46,056 nucleotides of DNA, taken from assembly GCF_000189275.1 (NCBI RefSeq), contig NZ_AEVT01000022.1, forward strand, positions 1 through 46,056, read 5' to 3'. Both the position numbers and the translations under genes were made by a program. Numbering within the stretch: the first letter of the stretch is position 1; every line of letters starts with the position of its first letter. This document shows, piece after piece, positions 12,144 to 21,257 of the stretch. The stretch comes from Vibrio sinaloensis DSM 21326. GTDB lineage: Bacteria; Pseudomonadota; Gammaproteobacteria; Enterobacterales; Vibrionaceae. The notes under the pieces are model-generated. The model saw nothing but the letters and a program-made list of their open reading frames with translations. It was not told the DNA's origin and ran no database searches.

Positions 12144-12590
12144 ATGAACACTTTAACCAAACTAAGCGTTATGACCTGTATGTCTCTTAGTCTAATCGGC
12201 TGTGGTGGTGGCGGAGGTGGCGGTAGCTCGTCGTCAGGCAGTGCAAGCTCATCAAGCACGTCGGTGTCATTAGAAGATTTACGCATCGACAATCAAAACG
12301 GCTTAGAGTCTGTCTATCACGTCACCATCGATGTGTTGCTGCCCGAACTGGCAGCGGAGCAAGCGTATATTTCGGTCTGTGACAATAGTAATGGCGTCGA
12401 TCAAATCAACTATGATAACTGTCTAATCAAAGCGGCCTTGCATCAGGGGGCTGGCCAATATCAACTGCGTGTTGCCAATCATTGTCAAGATCTGGTGGCA
12501 GTGGTATCTGTGATGAATCCAGATGAACCGACACGTTATTACCAACACACACATGACGACCAACTTGAAACAACCTGGCTGATTCAATAA
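12144..12590 (+). CDS. Small Gly/Ser-linker lipoprotein of unknown function
   Basis: A strong ribosome-binding site (AAGGAGA, 12132-12138) precedes the ATG at 12144; a longer reading from 12057 would overlap the previous gene and is not needed. The 148-residue product has a lipoprotein signal with lipobox LIGC at Cys20. It is followed by a run of seven glycines and a serine-rich linker, then a compact domain (about 45-148) with four cysteines that could form disulphides. I do not recognise this domain. The linker suggests it is tethered to the outer membrane and reaches out, possibly to work with the LruC protein encoded just upstream. Confidence 0.8.
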   Translation: MNTLTKLSVMTCMSLSLIGCGGGGGGGSSSSGSASSSSTSVSLEDLRIDNQNGLESVYHVTIDVLLPELAAEQAYISVCDNSNGVDQINYDNCLIKAALHQGAGQYQLRVANHCQDLVAVVSVMNPDEPTRYYQHTHDDQLETTWLIQ

Positions 12591-12596
12591 AGCAAC

Positions 12597-12620
12597 AAAA
12601 GCCGCCTTATCGGCGGCTTT
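12597..12620. terminator. Bidirectional terminator between lipoprotein gene and epmC
   Basis: The perfect 9-bp stem AAAGCCGCC/GGCGGCTTT (12598-12606 with 12612-12620) lies between two converging genes. T tracts are short on both sides, but GC content of the stem is high. Confidence 0.75.
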
Positions 12621-12626
12621 GTCAAT

Positions 12627-13157
12627 TTACTTCACTGAAAACTGTTCGATGTGGATCTCTGGGGTTGCGTAGAATTGGCGTAATGCATCCGAGAGCATCT
12701 TAACTCTCAAAGGGATCCCTTGCTGCAAAATGCTTTCTACTTCGGCATAAACCTTAGCCATAAAAGCGAGACGGTTCGGCTCAAAGTCACCATTGAGGTT
12801 ATCGCAGCTCACACTAAACGGGAATCCGGCACTCACTGCTAGAATCCATTCATAGGCTTGCGGGCGAATTTCGACCTTTTCAAACTCCGCCTGTACTTGC
12901 TCTGTTCGTCCATCTGGTTCATACCAATAGCCAAAATCTTCCAATAAGCGACGTTTAGGACCTGCTACACACCAATGGGCGATCTCATGCAATGCGGAGG
13001 CATAAAAACCCCGAGCAAAAATAATCCGATGGTATGCAGTCTCCTCATCCGCAGGCAGATAAATAGGCTCATCGCCACCGAGTTCGAGTTTGGTGTTGTA
13101 TTGGGCAAAAAAAGTCAGATTAAAAATCTTGATAAGGTCTTGGTATTCGTGGCTCAT
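12627..13157 (-). CDS. epmC: Elongation factor P hydroxylase
   Basis: EpmC (YfcM) hydroxylates the beta-lysyl-lysine of elongation factor P after EpmA and EpmB have acted. This 176-residue protein carries the metal-binding HExxH segment ALHEIAHWCVAG at about residues 55-66, preceded by the conserved LPADEETAYHRIIFARGFYASAL. It keeps its neighbourhood near yfcL, mnmC and aroC as in E. coli, although a two-gene LruC/lipoprotein cassette now separates it from yfcL. No promoter was assigned in the 13158-13380 gap it shares with the divergent TRIC gene. Confidence 0.92.
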   Translation of the reverse strand: MSHEYQDLIKIFNLTFFAQYNTKLELGGDEPIYLPADEETAYHRIIFARGFYASALHEIAHWCVAGPKRRLLEDFGYWYEPDGRTEQVQAEFEKVEIRPQAYEWILAVSAGFPFSVSCDNLNGDFEPNRLAFMAKVYAEVESILQQGIPLRVKMLSDALRQFYATPEIHIEQFSVK

Positions 13158-13380
13158 GGCTCGATTTAGGTATCACAAATTTAACGCCCCGCATTCTCGC
13201 ATTTTTGCTGTCGATTGCAAATCCCTAGTCTAGGTGGTGGTATTAGAAAAAGTTATTGGAAAAACGTTTTCGTGGATACAAAATCTCATTCGTCACGAGT
13301 GCTATTTGCCACTACACTCTCGCCTTAATTTATAAGATGGTGGACTGCAAAAAATCCACGCTTTATCAAGGCAAAACATA

Positions 13381-14004
13381 ATGTTACTCAGCATTTTATA
13401 CATCATTGGTATCACGGCAGAAGCGATGACAGGCGCACTAAGCGCTGGGCGGAGAAAAATGGACTGGTTTGGGGTCATGTTAGTCGCCAGCGCAACTGCA
13501 ATTGGTGGCGGCACTGTACGAGATATTTTGCTGGGACATTACCCTTTAGGCTGGGTGGAAAATCCTCAGTTTCTCGCGATTACCTGTATCGCTGGAGTAC
13601 TAACCACTGGGTTGGCAAAATGGGTAATTAAACTCAAAGGACTTTTTATTCGTCTCGATGCTCTAGGTTTAATCGTCTTCAGTATCATTGGCACCAAGGT
13701 GGCGATGGGAATGGGTCACCACGCGATGATCTGTATGGTATCAGCCCTAGTAACTGGCGTTTTTGGTGGTTTGCTGCGCGACCTTATTTGTCGCCAAACA
13801 CCATTAGTACTCCATGAAGAGCTTTATGCTTCTGTTGCTCTTGTTGCTTCTGGCTTGTACCTGACTCTGCTTGAGCTTGGGGTAAATGACGTAACAGCAA
13901 CGATTTCTACACTGATTGTGGGTTATTTGCTGCGCATGGCTGCCGTTCGGTTCAAATGGCGTCTACCTTCTTTCCAATTGGAAACTGAAGGTTCAATTCA
14001 CTAA
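13381..14004 (+). CDS. TRIC cation channel family membrane protein
   Basis: This 207-residue integral membrane protein has two repeats of the UPF0126/TRIC fold. The first carries AIGGGTVRDILLG (about 40-52) and the second GVFGGLLRDLICRQTPLV (about 127-144). Six or seven hydrophobic segments are visible. Prokaryotic TRIC proteins form potassium-permeable trimers, and some members (YadS/YicG group) are implicated in glycine transport; the substrate here is not determined. I found no glycine-riboswitch signature in the 220 bases upstream. An ATG at 13381 follows AAGGC. It stands where E. coli has yfcA and mepA. Confidence 0.85.
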   Translation: MLLSILYIIGITAEAMTGALSAGRRKMDWFGVMLVASATAIGGGTVRDILLGHYPLGWVENPQFLAITCIAGVLTTGLAKWVIKLKGLFIRLDALGLIVFSIIGTKVAMGMGHHAMICMVSALVTGVFGGLLRDLICRQTPLVLHEELYASVALVASGLYLTLLELGVNDVTATISTLIVGYLLRMAAVRFKWRLPSFQLETEGSIH

Positions 14005-14008
14005 ATTT

Positions 14009-14035
14009 AAGAGGCTTGGTATGACCAAGCCTCTT
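14009..14035. terminator. Bidirectional terminator between TRIC and nucleotidase genes
   Basis: A perfect 11-bp stem (AAGAGGCTTGG/CCAAGCCTCTT) with a 5-base loop lies between the converging genes. The T tract is short on both sides. Confidence 0.75.
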
Positions 14036-14041
14036 CACGAT

Positions 14042-15946
14042 TTAATTCAGTGCTTCAATGATAGCCAGCTCTCGCTCTAGATTAACTTTCTCAGCTTGAG
14101 TCGCTTTCTTCAGTTGTTGTTTGCGTTTTTGAACTGCCGCTAACTTATCTTGTTGCGAAGCAAATTTGAGTCCTTCAACATTGATTGAAGAAATATTGGT
14201 ATAACGACCATCTTCGCTCGTTGGTACAGATATTACCCCATTATTGAGCAGAGATTTAACCACAGCTCGTTCTGACTTAAGGTCGTCGTCTAACCCCACC
14301 AACTGCCAACGTTGTTGCATTTTTCCTTCGTAACGGCCGTTTTTCTGCTCTGTCAGATAGCGAATAGTGAGATTACGAATAGTCCCTTGCTCTTCACCGT
14401 ATTCCGCTTCAGTATCAAACAGAACGGGGAAGTTTCTGCCTTCCAGTACGCCACCTTTTTTGGTTAAGTGCCCCATACGATAGCTGTTCATTCCGATTCG
14501 AACCTCAGTATCATCAGTAACTAAACGACCGTCAGAAAACTTAAGATCAGTAATACGCTGCCCTTTTGGTTGGGTTAGGTCAATCTTGTAGGTTACTCCA
14601 GCAAAGAAATCATTGGTTGAGTATTTTGAGGCTCTTCGTTTAGGGTCAAAACTGTAAGTCACATCACCAGGAACGACCGAATTGAAATAACCCGCCGACC
14701 ATTCCATATAAGTTTTGAGCTCTTTACCTGTCATCTGGTAAACCGTGATTTCCCCCCCTGCGTATTGGTAGTTGTAGGCAATATCTTTTGCTTTGATCGG
14801 GCCAACATCTAATTCAGCCTTATCATTGTCAATCTGCAGGGCAATGACATTGGCTTTCGGTGCATAGAAGAAACTGGCCTCTTGGAACAAGGCACTAATT
14901 CCTGTGTCTTGGACATGAACTTGAGGAATGCCACGAATTTCATCATCAGGGACAAGATCAACGCCGATCAATTGTGCCACCTCACGATTAGCCATCTCAC
15001 GCAAGCGTTCATGATAAGGCTGATATAGGGCTTCCATTTTCTTATCGGATTCAGTGCCTTTGATCTTATAAGTGAAGCTGTCTTTGTTGATTAATGTGTA
15101 TTGCCCATTGCGCTCTTCAAACTGGAGATCCACACGTGACAACGCTCGGCCATATTTGTCTGGCTCAGTAATGATCACGCCATTGACCACAGCTTTGTCG
15201 ATACGGGTATGCATGTGGCCAGCGACAATGGCATCTAGCTCCGGGTTTGCATTAGCAATATCTGAAACCCCAGTATTGGCAATGTCATTTTCATTGTCTA
15301 ACCCCATATGAGCGACCAGTACTAGAGCATCAACCTGATCATCTAGCTTTTCAATGACTTTTTTCACTTCCAGAGTTGGATTAGTGAACGTCACCCCTTG
15401 AAGGCGATTGGTACCTTCGGCAAATACTTGCGTCATGGGAGTATCCATACCAATCACGCCGATCTTGATTCCTCCTCGCTCAATCACGGTATACCCAGGC
15501 AGGAATGGATTACCATCAGGACGCTTAATATTGCCGCCTAACGACTGCCCCTTAAACTGAGTGAGCGAGCGATTTAGTACACCTAGCCCGAAATCAAACT
15601 CATGATTACCTAATACCCAGACATCGTACTCCATCTCATTGAAACCGAGCATCATCGGATCGACTGGCTCATCTTTGAATGTCTCGACAAAGTTACCTTG
15701 GATGGTGTCGCCCGCGTCGACTAAGATCGTATTCGTTTCTTCCGCTCGTATTTTTTTCACCTTAGTCGCTATCTGACTTAAGCTGCCACGCATATTCGCT
15801 TTATCTGCTGCGTAGTCCCAAGGCATAAAGTGACCGTGAAGATCGGAAGTTCCCAATATGGTGACTTGGTGGATATCTCCTTCTGCGGCAATACTGGGCA
15901 AAGAGAGAGACAACAGAATGGCACTGGTTAGTAGGGTCTTTTTCAT
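14042..15946 (-). CDS. Periplasmic bifunctional metallophosphatase/5'-nucleotidase
   Basis: This 634-residue protein starts with a signal peptide (MKKTLLTSAILLSLSLPSIA). The N-terminal metallophosphatase domain has the family metal ligands in SDLHGH, DAGDTIQG, GNHEFDFG and GHMHTRID. The C-terminal 5'-nucleotidase domain has the nucleoside-stacking NSYRMG segment and TGKELKTYMEWSAGYF. The last 60 or so residues form a charged helix, probably coiled coil. The family includes UshA, CpdB and YfkN; the spacing of N-terminal motifs looks closer to CpdB/YfkN, so 2',3'-cyclic nucleotides may also be substrates. Expected role is to recover nucleosides and phosphate from extracellular nucleotides. It is monocistronic. 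Confidence 0.88.
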   Translation of the reverse strand: MKKTLLTSAILLSLSLPSIAAEGDIHQVTILGTSDLHGHFMPWDYAADKANMRGSLSQIATKVKKIRAEETNTILVDAGDTIQGNFVETFKDEPVDPMMLGFNEMEYDVWVLGNHEFDFGLGVLNRSLTQFKGQSLGGNIKRPDGNPFLPGYTVIERGGIKIGVIGMDTPMTQVFAEGTNRLQGVTFTNPTLEVKKVIEKLDDQVDALVLVAHMGLDNENDIANTGVSDIANANPELDAIVAGHMHTRIDKAVVNGVIITEPDKYGRALSRVDLQFEERNGQYTLINKDSFTYKIKGTESDKKMEALYQPYHERLREMANREVAQLIGVDLVPDDEIRGIPQVHVQDTGISALFQEASFFYAPKANVIALQIDNDKAELDVGPIKAKDIAYNYQYAGGEITVYQMTGKELKTYMEWSAGYFNSVVPGDVTYSFDPKRRASKYSTNDFFAGVTYKIDLTQPKGQRITDLKFSDGRLVTDDTEVRIGMNSYRMGHLTKKGGVLEGRNFPVLFDTEAEYGEEQGTIRNLTIRYLTEQKNGRYEGKMQQRWQLVGLDDDLKSERAVVKSLLNNGVISVPTSEDGRYTNISSINVEGLKFASQQDKLAAVQKRKQQLKKATQAEKVNLERELAIIEALN

Positions 15947-16112
15947 TTTTATTCATCCAGTCGTTTAAAAACAAAATGAATACTAAGGAGAGGGAAGAAC
16001 AACAAATGTGATTCAAATCAACCAAATACAAACTTGTAACATTCCATTGCAGCCAATTGGGAGACAAGACTCACAACCAACAGCTTTTACACGTTAATAA
16101 TAGTGCAGATGC

Positions 16113-16143
16113 AAAAAAGCCCCGACTTAGAATCGAGGCTTTT
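16113..16143 (-). terminator. aroC terminator
   Basis: A stem AAAAGCC.CGA/TCG.GGCTTTT with one internal mismatch and a 7-base loop is followed on the minus strand by a T tract. It lies 18 bases past the aroC stop. Confidence 0.8.
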
Positions 16144-16160
16144 GGGAATCTTGCTACAGA

Positions 16161-17246
16161 TTAGATCTGTGGAGTTTCTGTCGCTACACCATGGTTTTGA
16201 CCACGATGACGAAGCAAGTGATCCAACACAACAATCGCTAACATCGCTTCAGCAATCGGCACTGCGCGGATACCCACACAAGGATCGTGACGACCTTTGG
16301 TGATGAGTTCTGTTGACTCACCTTGCTTAGTGATCGTCTCGCCCGGTACGGTAATACTCGATGTCGGCTTAAGCGCGATGTTAGCCACGATATCTTGTCC
16401 AGTCGAAATACCACCAAGAATGCCACCTGCGTGATTGCTGCCAAAGCCATCAGGCGTCAGGATATCGCGATGCTGGCTGCCTTTTTGGCTAACAACGTCA
16501 AAACCGTCACCGATCTCAACACCTTTAACCGCATTGATGCTCATTAGAGCGTGAGCAATATCGGCGTCCAATCGATCAAAGACTGGCTCGCCTAGGCCAA
16601 CCGGTACATTGGTAGCGACAACCTGTAACTTAGCGCCGATGGAATCACCTTGCTTTTTCAGGTCGCGAATCAGTTGGTCAAACGCTTCAACCTTATCAGC
16701 GTCAGGGCAGAAGAAAGCGTTGTTTTCGATTTCGTCCCAATCAACCTTGTCAATTGACACATCACCCATTTGCGACAAGTAAGCGCGAATCTCAACGCCA
16801 AACTCTTGCTTGAGGTACTTCTTAGCTATTGAGCCTGCTGCCACTCGCATCGCTGTTTCACGAGCAGATGAGCGACCACCGCCACGGTAATCACGCACAC
16901 CATATTTTTGATGATAAGTGTAATCCGCATGACCTGGACGGAATTTGTCTTTAATTTCTGAGTAGTCTTTCGAACGTTGGTCTGTGTTCTCAATCAACAA
17001 CCCAATTGACGTGCCGGTTGTTTGGCCTTCAAACACACCCGAAAGAATTTTGACTTCATCCGGTTCGCGGCGTTGGGTGGTATAGCGAGAAGTGCCTGGA
17101 CGACGACGGTCCAAATCAACTTGAATATCTGCTTCCGTGATTTCCAGACCCGGAGGGCATCCGTCAACGATACATCCTAGTGCGATACCGTGACTTTCCC
17201 CGAATGTCGTTACTCGGAAATGTTGTCCGATACTGTTTCCTGCCAT
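16161..17246 (-). CDS. aroC: Chorismate synthase
   Basis: AroC removes phosphate from 5-enolpyruvylshikimate-3-phosphate to make chorismate, the last shared step to aromatic amino acids, folate and quinones; it needs reduced FMN. The 361 residues are standard length. The three family signatures are present: [14 protein letters not shown] at 14-27, [20 protein letters not shown] near 118-137, and [18 protein letters not shown] near 320-337. It follows prmB on the same strand but has its own upstream gap with the prmB terminator, so it is probably transcribed separately. Confidence 0.97.
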   Translation of the reverse strand: MAGNSIGQHFRVTTFGESHGIALGCIVDGCPPGLEITEADIQVDLDRRRPGTSRYTTQRREPDEVKILSGVFEGQTTGTSIGLLIENTDQRSKDYSEIKDKFRPGHADYTYHQKYGVRDYRGGGRSSARETAMRVAAGSIAKKYLKQEFGVEIRAYLSQMGDVSIDKVDWDEIENNAFFCPDADKVEAFDQLIRDLKKQGDSIGAKLQVVATNVPVGLGEPVFDRLDADIAHALMSINAVKGVEIGDGFDVVSQKGSQHRDILTPDGFGSNHAGGILGGISTGQDIVANIALKPTSSITVPGETITKQGESTELITKGRHDPCVGIRAVPIAEAMLAIVVLDHLLRHRGQNHGVATETPQI

Positions 17247-17370
17247 TACTTCCTCAAACTTGTCAGCTCTGTAAATTGAGCTTTACACTTTAATTTTTCA
17301 TTATTTCATAGTGTCTTTATTACGGTTTGATGTAAACCCCAAAGCGCAACTATTTTGCTATTCTCCACGC

Positions 17371-17412
17371 ACAAAAAAACGCCGAGCCAGAAACAACTCT
17401 GACTCGGCGTTT
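17371..17412 (-). terminator. prmB terminator
   Basis: A strong 10-bp stem (AAACGCCGAG/CTCGGCGTTT, 17377-17386 with 17403-17412) is followed on the minus strand by a run of Ts. It separates prmB from aroC. Confidence 0.88.
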
Positions 17413-17432
17413 AATCGTAAGACAAAGACCGC

Positions 17433-18365
17433 TTAGTCTTTGTAGATAGAAAACTCTTCCGCGTGAGCAAGCATTTGTTCACGAGTCAACATGAATACGC
17501 CGTGACCACCGTTTTCGAACTCAATCCAAGTAAATGGAATATGCGGGTATTGCTCCATCATATGGATCATCGAGTTACCCACTTCACAGATAAGAATACC
17601 GTTATCTGTCAAGTAATCTGGTGCGTTAGCCAGAATACGACGAACCAACTTCAAGCCATCTGTGCCGGCAGCCAAACCGAGCTCTGGTTCATGGGTGAAC
17701 TCATCTGGCAAGCTGTTCATATCTTCTTCGTCCACATAAGGTGGGTTAGATACGATTAAATTGTACTTCTCTTTTGGCAGATCACGGAACAGATCAGAAC
17801 GGATCGGGAAAACTTGTTGCTCCATGCCGTGGTCTTGGACGTTTTGCTCAGCCACTTGTAACGCATCGGTCGAAATATCGATTGCATCGACTTCGGCATC
17901 TGGGAAAGCATGTGCACATGCGATCGCAATACAGCCGCTGCCGGTACACAAGTCCATGATACGTACAGGCTCTTCAACCAACCATGGTTGGAACTCTGCT
18001 TGGATTAGCTCGCCGATTGGTGAACGTGGAACCAGTACGCGCTCATCTACAAAAAACTCTAAGCCACAGAACCAAGCGCGATTGGTTAAATAAGCCGTTG
18101 GGGTACGATCGTTAATGCGTTTCACTACGCGTTCAACCACGCGTAAGCGTTCGCTGCTCGTCAAACGAGAATTTAAAACATGTGGAGGCACGTCAATTGG
18201 TAGGTACAACGTTGGAAGGACTAGCTGCACAGCTTCATCCCAAGCGTTATCAGTACCGTGACCGTAAAATAGGTTGGCGGCGTTGAAGCGACTCACTGTC
18301 CAACGAATCATATCTTGAAGCGTGTGTAATTCTGATACCGCTTCTTCTACAAAAATCTTATCCAA
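17433..18365 (-). CDS. prmB: 50S ribosomal protein L3 glutamine methyltransferase
   Basis: PrmB methylates a glutamine of ribosomal protein L3. The 310 residues include the helical N-terminal domain ([10 protein letters not shown]...), the SAM-binding motif [20 protein letters not shown] and the substrate motif NPPY ([12 protein letters not shown]). The start is a TTG at 18365: the encoded N-terminus [19 protein letters not shown] matches PrmB homologues, and a strong GGAGG site lies five bases before it. It is divergent from smrB, as in E. coli. Confidence 0.95.
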   Translation of the reverse strand: MDKIFVEEAVSELHTLQDMIRWTVSRFNAANLFYGHGTDNAWDEAVQLVLPTLYLPIDVPPHVLNSRLTSSERLRVVERVVKRINDRTPTAYLTNRAWFCGLEFFVDERVLVPRSPIGELIQAEFQPWLVEEPVRIMDLCTGSGCIAIACAHAFPDAEVDAIDISTDALQVAEQNVQDHGMEQQVFPIRSDLFRDLPKEKYNLIVSNPPYVDEEDMNSLPDEFTHEPELGLAAGTDGLKLVRRILANAPDYLTDNGILICEVGNSMIHMMEQYPHIPFTWIEFENGGHGVFMLTREQMLAHAEEFSIYKD

Positions 18366-18426
18366 AATTGCCTCCGAAAAGCGCTACAATACTGCCTATA
18401 GCATTTTTAAAACTATTTGATTTCCC

Positions 18427-18957
18427 ATGAGCAAAAAAGACACCGAGATCGATGACGATTTCGCCTTATTTCAGGATGCAGTACAAGGCGTAAAAAAGTT
18501 GTCACAGGATACCATAATCCAGCAACCAAAAAGAAATACTAAGCAAAAAGAAATCACGCGTACCAGCCGTGAAGCAAGCGATTCTGAATTCTATTTTTCA
18601 GACGAGTTTGTACCGCTTTTAAGCGAAGACGGCCCTACCCGTTATGCACGCGATGACGTCTCAACGTATGAGGTAAAACGGCTACGTCGCGGCGTCTACG
18701 TACCGGATGTTTTTTTGGACATGCACGGTATGACACAGCAAGAAGCCAAACGAGAGCTGGGCTCGATGATCGCTTACTGCATTAAAAATGAAATCTCCTG
18801 TGCCTGTGTTCAACATGGTATTGGTAAACACATTCTTAAACAGAAAGCGCCGCTTTGGTTGGCTCAACATCCGGATGTAATGGCTTTCCACCAAGCACCG
18901 CTAGAGTTTGGCGGTGATGGCGCATTGCTGGTATTGCTTTCCATTCCAGAAAAATAG
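18427..18957 (+). CDS. smrB: SmrB endonuclease for collided ribosomes
   Basis: SmrB cuts mRNA between collided ribosomes and so starts ribosome rescue. This 176-residue protein has a charged N-terminal extension and a C-terminal Smr domain (about 95-176). The domain carries the signature DMHGMTQQEAKREL, the HGIGKHILK motif and the closing GGDGALLVLL. Length matches SmrB rather than MutS2. Neighbours prmB and aroC are the same as in E. coli. Confidence 0.94.
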   Translation: MSKKDTEIDDDFALFQDAVQGVKKLSQDTIIQQPKRNTKQKEITRTSREASDSEFYFSDEFVPLLSEDGPTRYARDDVSTYEVKRLRRGVYVPDVFLDMHGMTQQEAKRELGSMIAYCIKNEISCACVQHGIGKHILKQKAPLWLAQHPDVMAFHQAPLEFGGDGALLVLLSIPEK

Positions 18958-18976
18958 TGACCACAGTGTGATTTTA

Positions 18977-18998
18977 AAGGGGGCTTTTATGCCCCCTT
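18977..18998. terminator. Bidirectional terminator between smrB and flhB
   Basis: A perfect 8-bp stem (AAGGGGGC/GCCCCCTT) with a 6-base loop lies between converging smrB and flhB, marking the end of the flagellar operon. T tracts are short on both sides. Confidence 0.78.
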
Positions 18999-19043
18999 AC
19001 TCTTGTCACTAACCGTCATAGGTTAGGTTGGTAACACTAGCCG

Positions 19044-20174
19044 CTATTGCCTTAAATCAGGAGGGATCGGCAGCTCGGACGTTTTGAGATTCGGTCGCTG
19101 GCCACCACGTTTTCGATATTGCTTAAGTTGGAACACATAAGCCAACACCTGTGCGACAGCGGTAAACAGACCATCTGGAATTTCTTGTTCAAGCTCGGTT
19201 GAATGGTACAAAGCCCTCGCAAGTGGTGGTGCAGGAATAACGTAGATATCGTGTTCGCGAGCGATTTCACGAATCTTAAGAGCCATATGGTCAGTACCTT
19301 TGGCCACAACTATAGGCGCTCTATCGGAATTCTGTTTATAGCGTAGTGCGACCGAAAAGTGCTCCGGGTTGGTGACGATCACATCAGCCTGAGGAACCTC
19401 AGCCATCATACGTCGCTGCGCCGCTTCACGCTGCAACATACGAATTCGCCCTTTGACTTCAGGCTTACCCTCGGTCTCTTTGTATTCATCTTTCACTTCC
19501 TGCTTGGTCATCTTCAGTTGATTGGCGTGTTGCCAGATCTGAAATGGAATATCGATTGCGACCACAATCAGCAAAGTACAGCTGATAAGAAGGATAAAAT
19601 TAAGCAGAATGTCCAGTGAATGGAAAATGTTTTGCGGAAACACGTCCATACTCAGTTGGAACAGGTCTTCTTTAGCGGCATTGATCAGGTAGAAAGCCAT
19701 ACCGGATACCAAAGCCACTTTGAGTATTGACTTGATAAGCTCAACCCAACTCTGTAAACCCACCATGCGTTTTAAACCACTGAGTGGGTTCATCTTCGAC
19801 CATTTTGGCATCGCAGCTTCGACGGAAAAGCTGATTCCTCCGACTCCCGCCGCCCCAGCAACCGCAGCGATAAACAGCGTCACTAGGATAAGAATAAGCG
19901 GTAAGATAAGGCTCGTGAGCGACCCCAACGCTAAATCAAACAATTTAACTTGGTCAAAGATCTCTTCTCGTGAAAGCGTGAAAAGGCGTTCCATTACGGT
20001 AAACAGCGCACGTGCCAATGACTCGCCAAACCACATGAGCGAAACTGCACCTACCACTAATACCGATACTGACGCCAGTTCTTTAGACCTTGCAACCTGC
20101 CCTTTTTCTCGGGCCTGTTGCAAGCGTCTGGGCGTGGCGTCTTCGGTACGTTCTTGACCGTCGGATTCTGCCAA
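19044..20174 (-). CDS. flhB: Flagellar export gate switch protein FlhB
   Basis: FlhB (376 residues) is part of the flagellar type III export gate and switches substrate class from rod/hook to filament after self-cleavage. Four membrane segments span about residues 35-210, followed by the cytoplasmic FlhBC domain. The cleavage site is at 269-272 and reads Asn-Pro-Glu-His instead of the usual NPTH; the Asn-Pro bond that is cut is intact. The start is TTG at 20174, supported by GGGAG upstream and by the usual N-terminus (TEDATPRRLQQAREKGQVARSKEL). It is the last gene of the fliK-flhB run, 15 bases after fliR. Confidence 0.96.
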   Translation of the reverse strand: MAESDGQERTEDATPRRLQQAREKGQVARSKELASVSVLVVGAVSLMWFGESLARALFTVMERLFTLSREEIFDQVKLFDLALGSLTSLILPLILILVTLFIAAVAGAAGVGGISFSVEAAMPKWSKMNPLSGLKRMVGLQSWVELIKSILKVALVSGMAFYLINAAKEDLFQLSMDVFPQNIFHSLDILLNFILLISCTLLIVVAIDIPFQIWQHANQLKMTKQEVKDEYKETEGKPEVKGRIRMLQREAAQRRMMAEVPQADVIVTNPEHFSVALRYKQNSDRAPIVVAKGTDHMALKIREIAREHDIYVIPAPPLARALYHSTELEQEIPDGLFTAVAQVLAYVFQLKQYRKRGGQRPNLKTSELPIPPDLRQ

Positions 20175-20189
20175 CCTAATCTCCCACGA

Positions 20190-20972
20190 TTAACAATCTA
20201 AACGAATAAAGCGACATATCTGCTGCTCTCCTTGCAACCAGAATAGTTCATAATGGCTATACAATCCGCCAAGGATGTACCAACACAACAACAAACCAAC
20301 AATCAATGCGAAGGCAAAACCGAGCGAGAAGATGTTCAACTGAGGCGCCGCACGAGTCATTACACCAAACGATAAGTTAATCGTCAGCAGGGCAATAATG
20401 CCTGACAACGACATACTCAACGCCACCTTAAACATTATGCCTAACCAAAGAGCAAGTTCGCGAAAGTCGACCGTTGTTAACGAGCCCGCACCGATAGGCA
20501 AAGACTTAAAGCTCATCACCACCAGCATGATCATTTTGAGGTGACCATCAGTCGCAAGGAAAAACATCGTCGCTAAGAACATAAAAAGTTGACCAAGCAA
20601 TGGCGTATTTTGACCATTGGCGGGGTCAACCATAGAGGCAAAACCTAAGCTCGACTGCATACCCAAAATTTGACCCAAAATAACAAAGGTTTGAATCATA
20701 AACTGAGTGACAGTGCCCATGGCAACACCAATGACGATTTGTTCCAATAAGGTCATAAAGCCCTGAAAGGAAAGCAATTGAATGTCTTCAGGTACGGCAG
20801 GAATGGCTGGCATCACAGCGAAGGTGATCGCCAAACCAAGATAGAGTCGAACTCGGGTTGAAACAAAACGCGCCCCTGTTACCGACATCACCATTAACAT
20901 GGCAGATATACGGGTATAGGGCCAAAAGTAGTTCGCAAGCCAATCTAAGACAATACTAGCCGGGTATTCCAT
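20190..20972 (-). CDS. fliR: Flagellar export gate protein FliR
   Basis: This 260-residue, strongly hydrophobic protein shows about six membrane segments and the conserved LGMQSSLGFASMVDPANGQNTP loop region. FliR forms the export-gate core with FliP and FliQ. It starts three bases after the fliQ stop, and flhB follows closely, so all are translated from one message. Confidence 0.95.
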   Translation of the reverse strand: MEYPASIVLDWLANYFWPYTRISAMLMVMSVTGARFVSTRVRLYLGLAITFAVMPAIPAVPEDIQLLSFQGFMTLLEQIVIGVAMGTVTQFMIQTFVILGQILGMQSSLGFASMVDPANGQNTPLLGQLFMFLATMFFLATDGHLKMIMLVVMSFKSLPIGAGSLTTVDFRELALWLGIMFKVALSMSLSGIIALLTINLSFGVMTRAAPQLNIFSLGFAFALIVGLLLCWYILGGLYSHYELFWLQGEQQICRFIRLDC

Positions 20973-20975
20973 AGG

Positions 20976-21245
20976 CTAATACAGCACCTGAGGTAGCCGC
21001 TCTATCAAGTTAAAAAAGAACTCCATCATCATCTGCGTCATCCAATGAGCAAACAACATCAGGGCTAATAGCGTCACAATCAGACGCGGCAAAAAGCTTA
21101 ATGTCTGTTCGTTGATCGAGGTGGCGGCTTGAAAAATAGCGACAACGAGACCGATCAACAAGCTAGGGATAATGATGGCACACACCATAATGAGTACCAT
21201 CCATAGCGCATCACGAAACAGTTCGACAAATATTTCTGGAGTCAT
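20976..21245 (-). CDS. fliQ: Flagellar export gate protein FliQ
   Basis: At 89 residues with two membrane hairpin segments (VLIMVCAIIIPSLLIGLVVAIFQ and the LPRLIVTLLALMLFAHWM region), this is a typical FliQ, present in four copies in the export gate. The conserved QAATSINEQTLSFLP motif lies between the helices. It is tightly placed between fliP and fliR. Confidence 0.96.
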   Translation of the reverse strand: MTPEIFVELFRDALWMVLIMVCAIIIPSLLIGLVVAIFQAATSINEQTLSFLPRLIVTLLALMLFAHWMTQMMMEFFFNLIERLPQVLY

Positions 21246-21257
21246 GGTGTTCTCCCG

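Noticed and set aside
13158..13380. Glycine riboswitch before the TRIC gene
   Set aside because: TRIC relatives are sometimes linked to glycine, but I could not find the conserved glycine aptamer elements in this gap.
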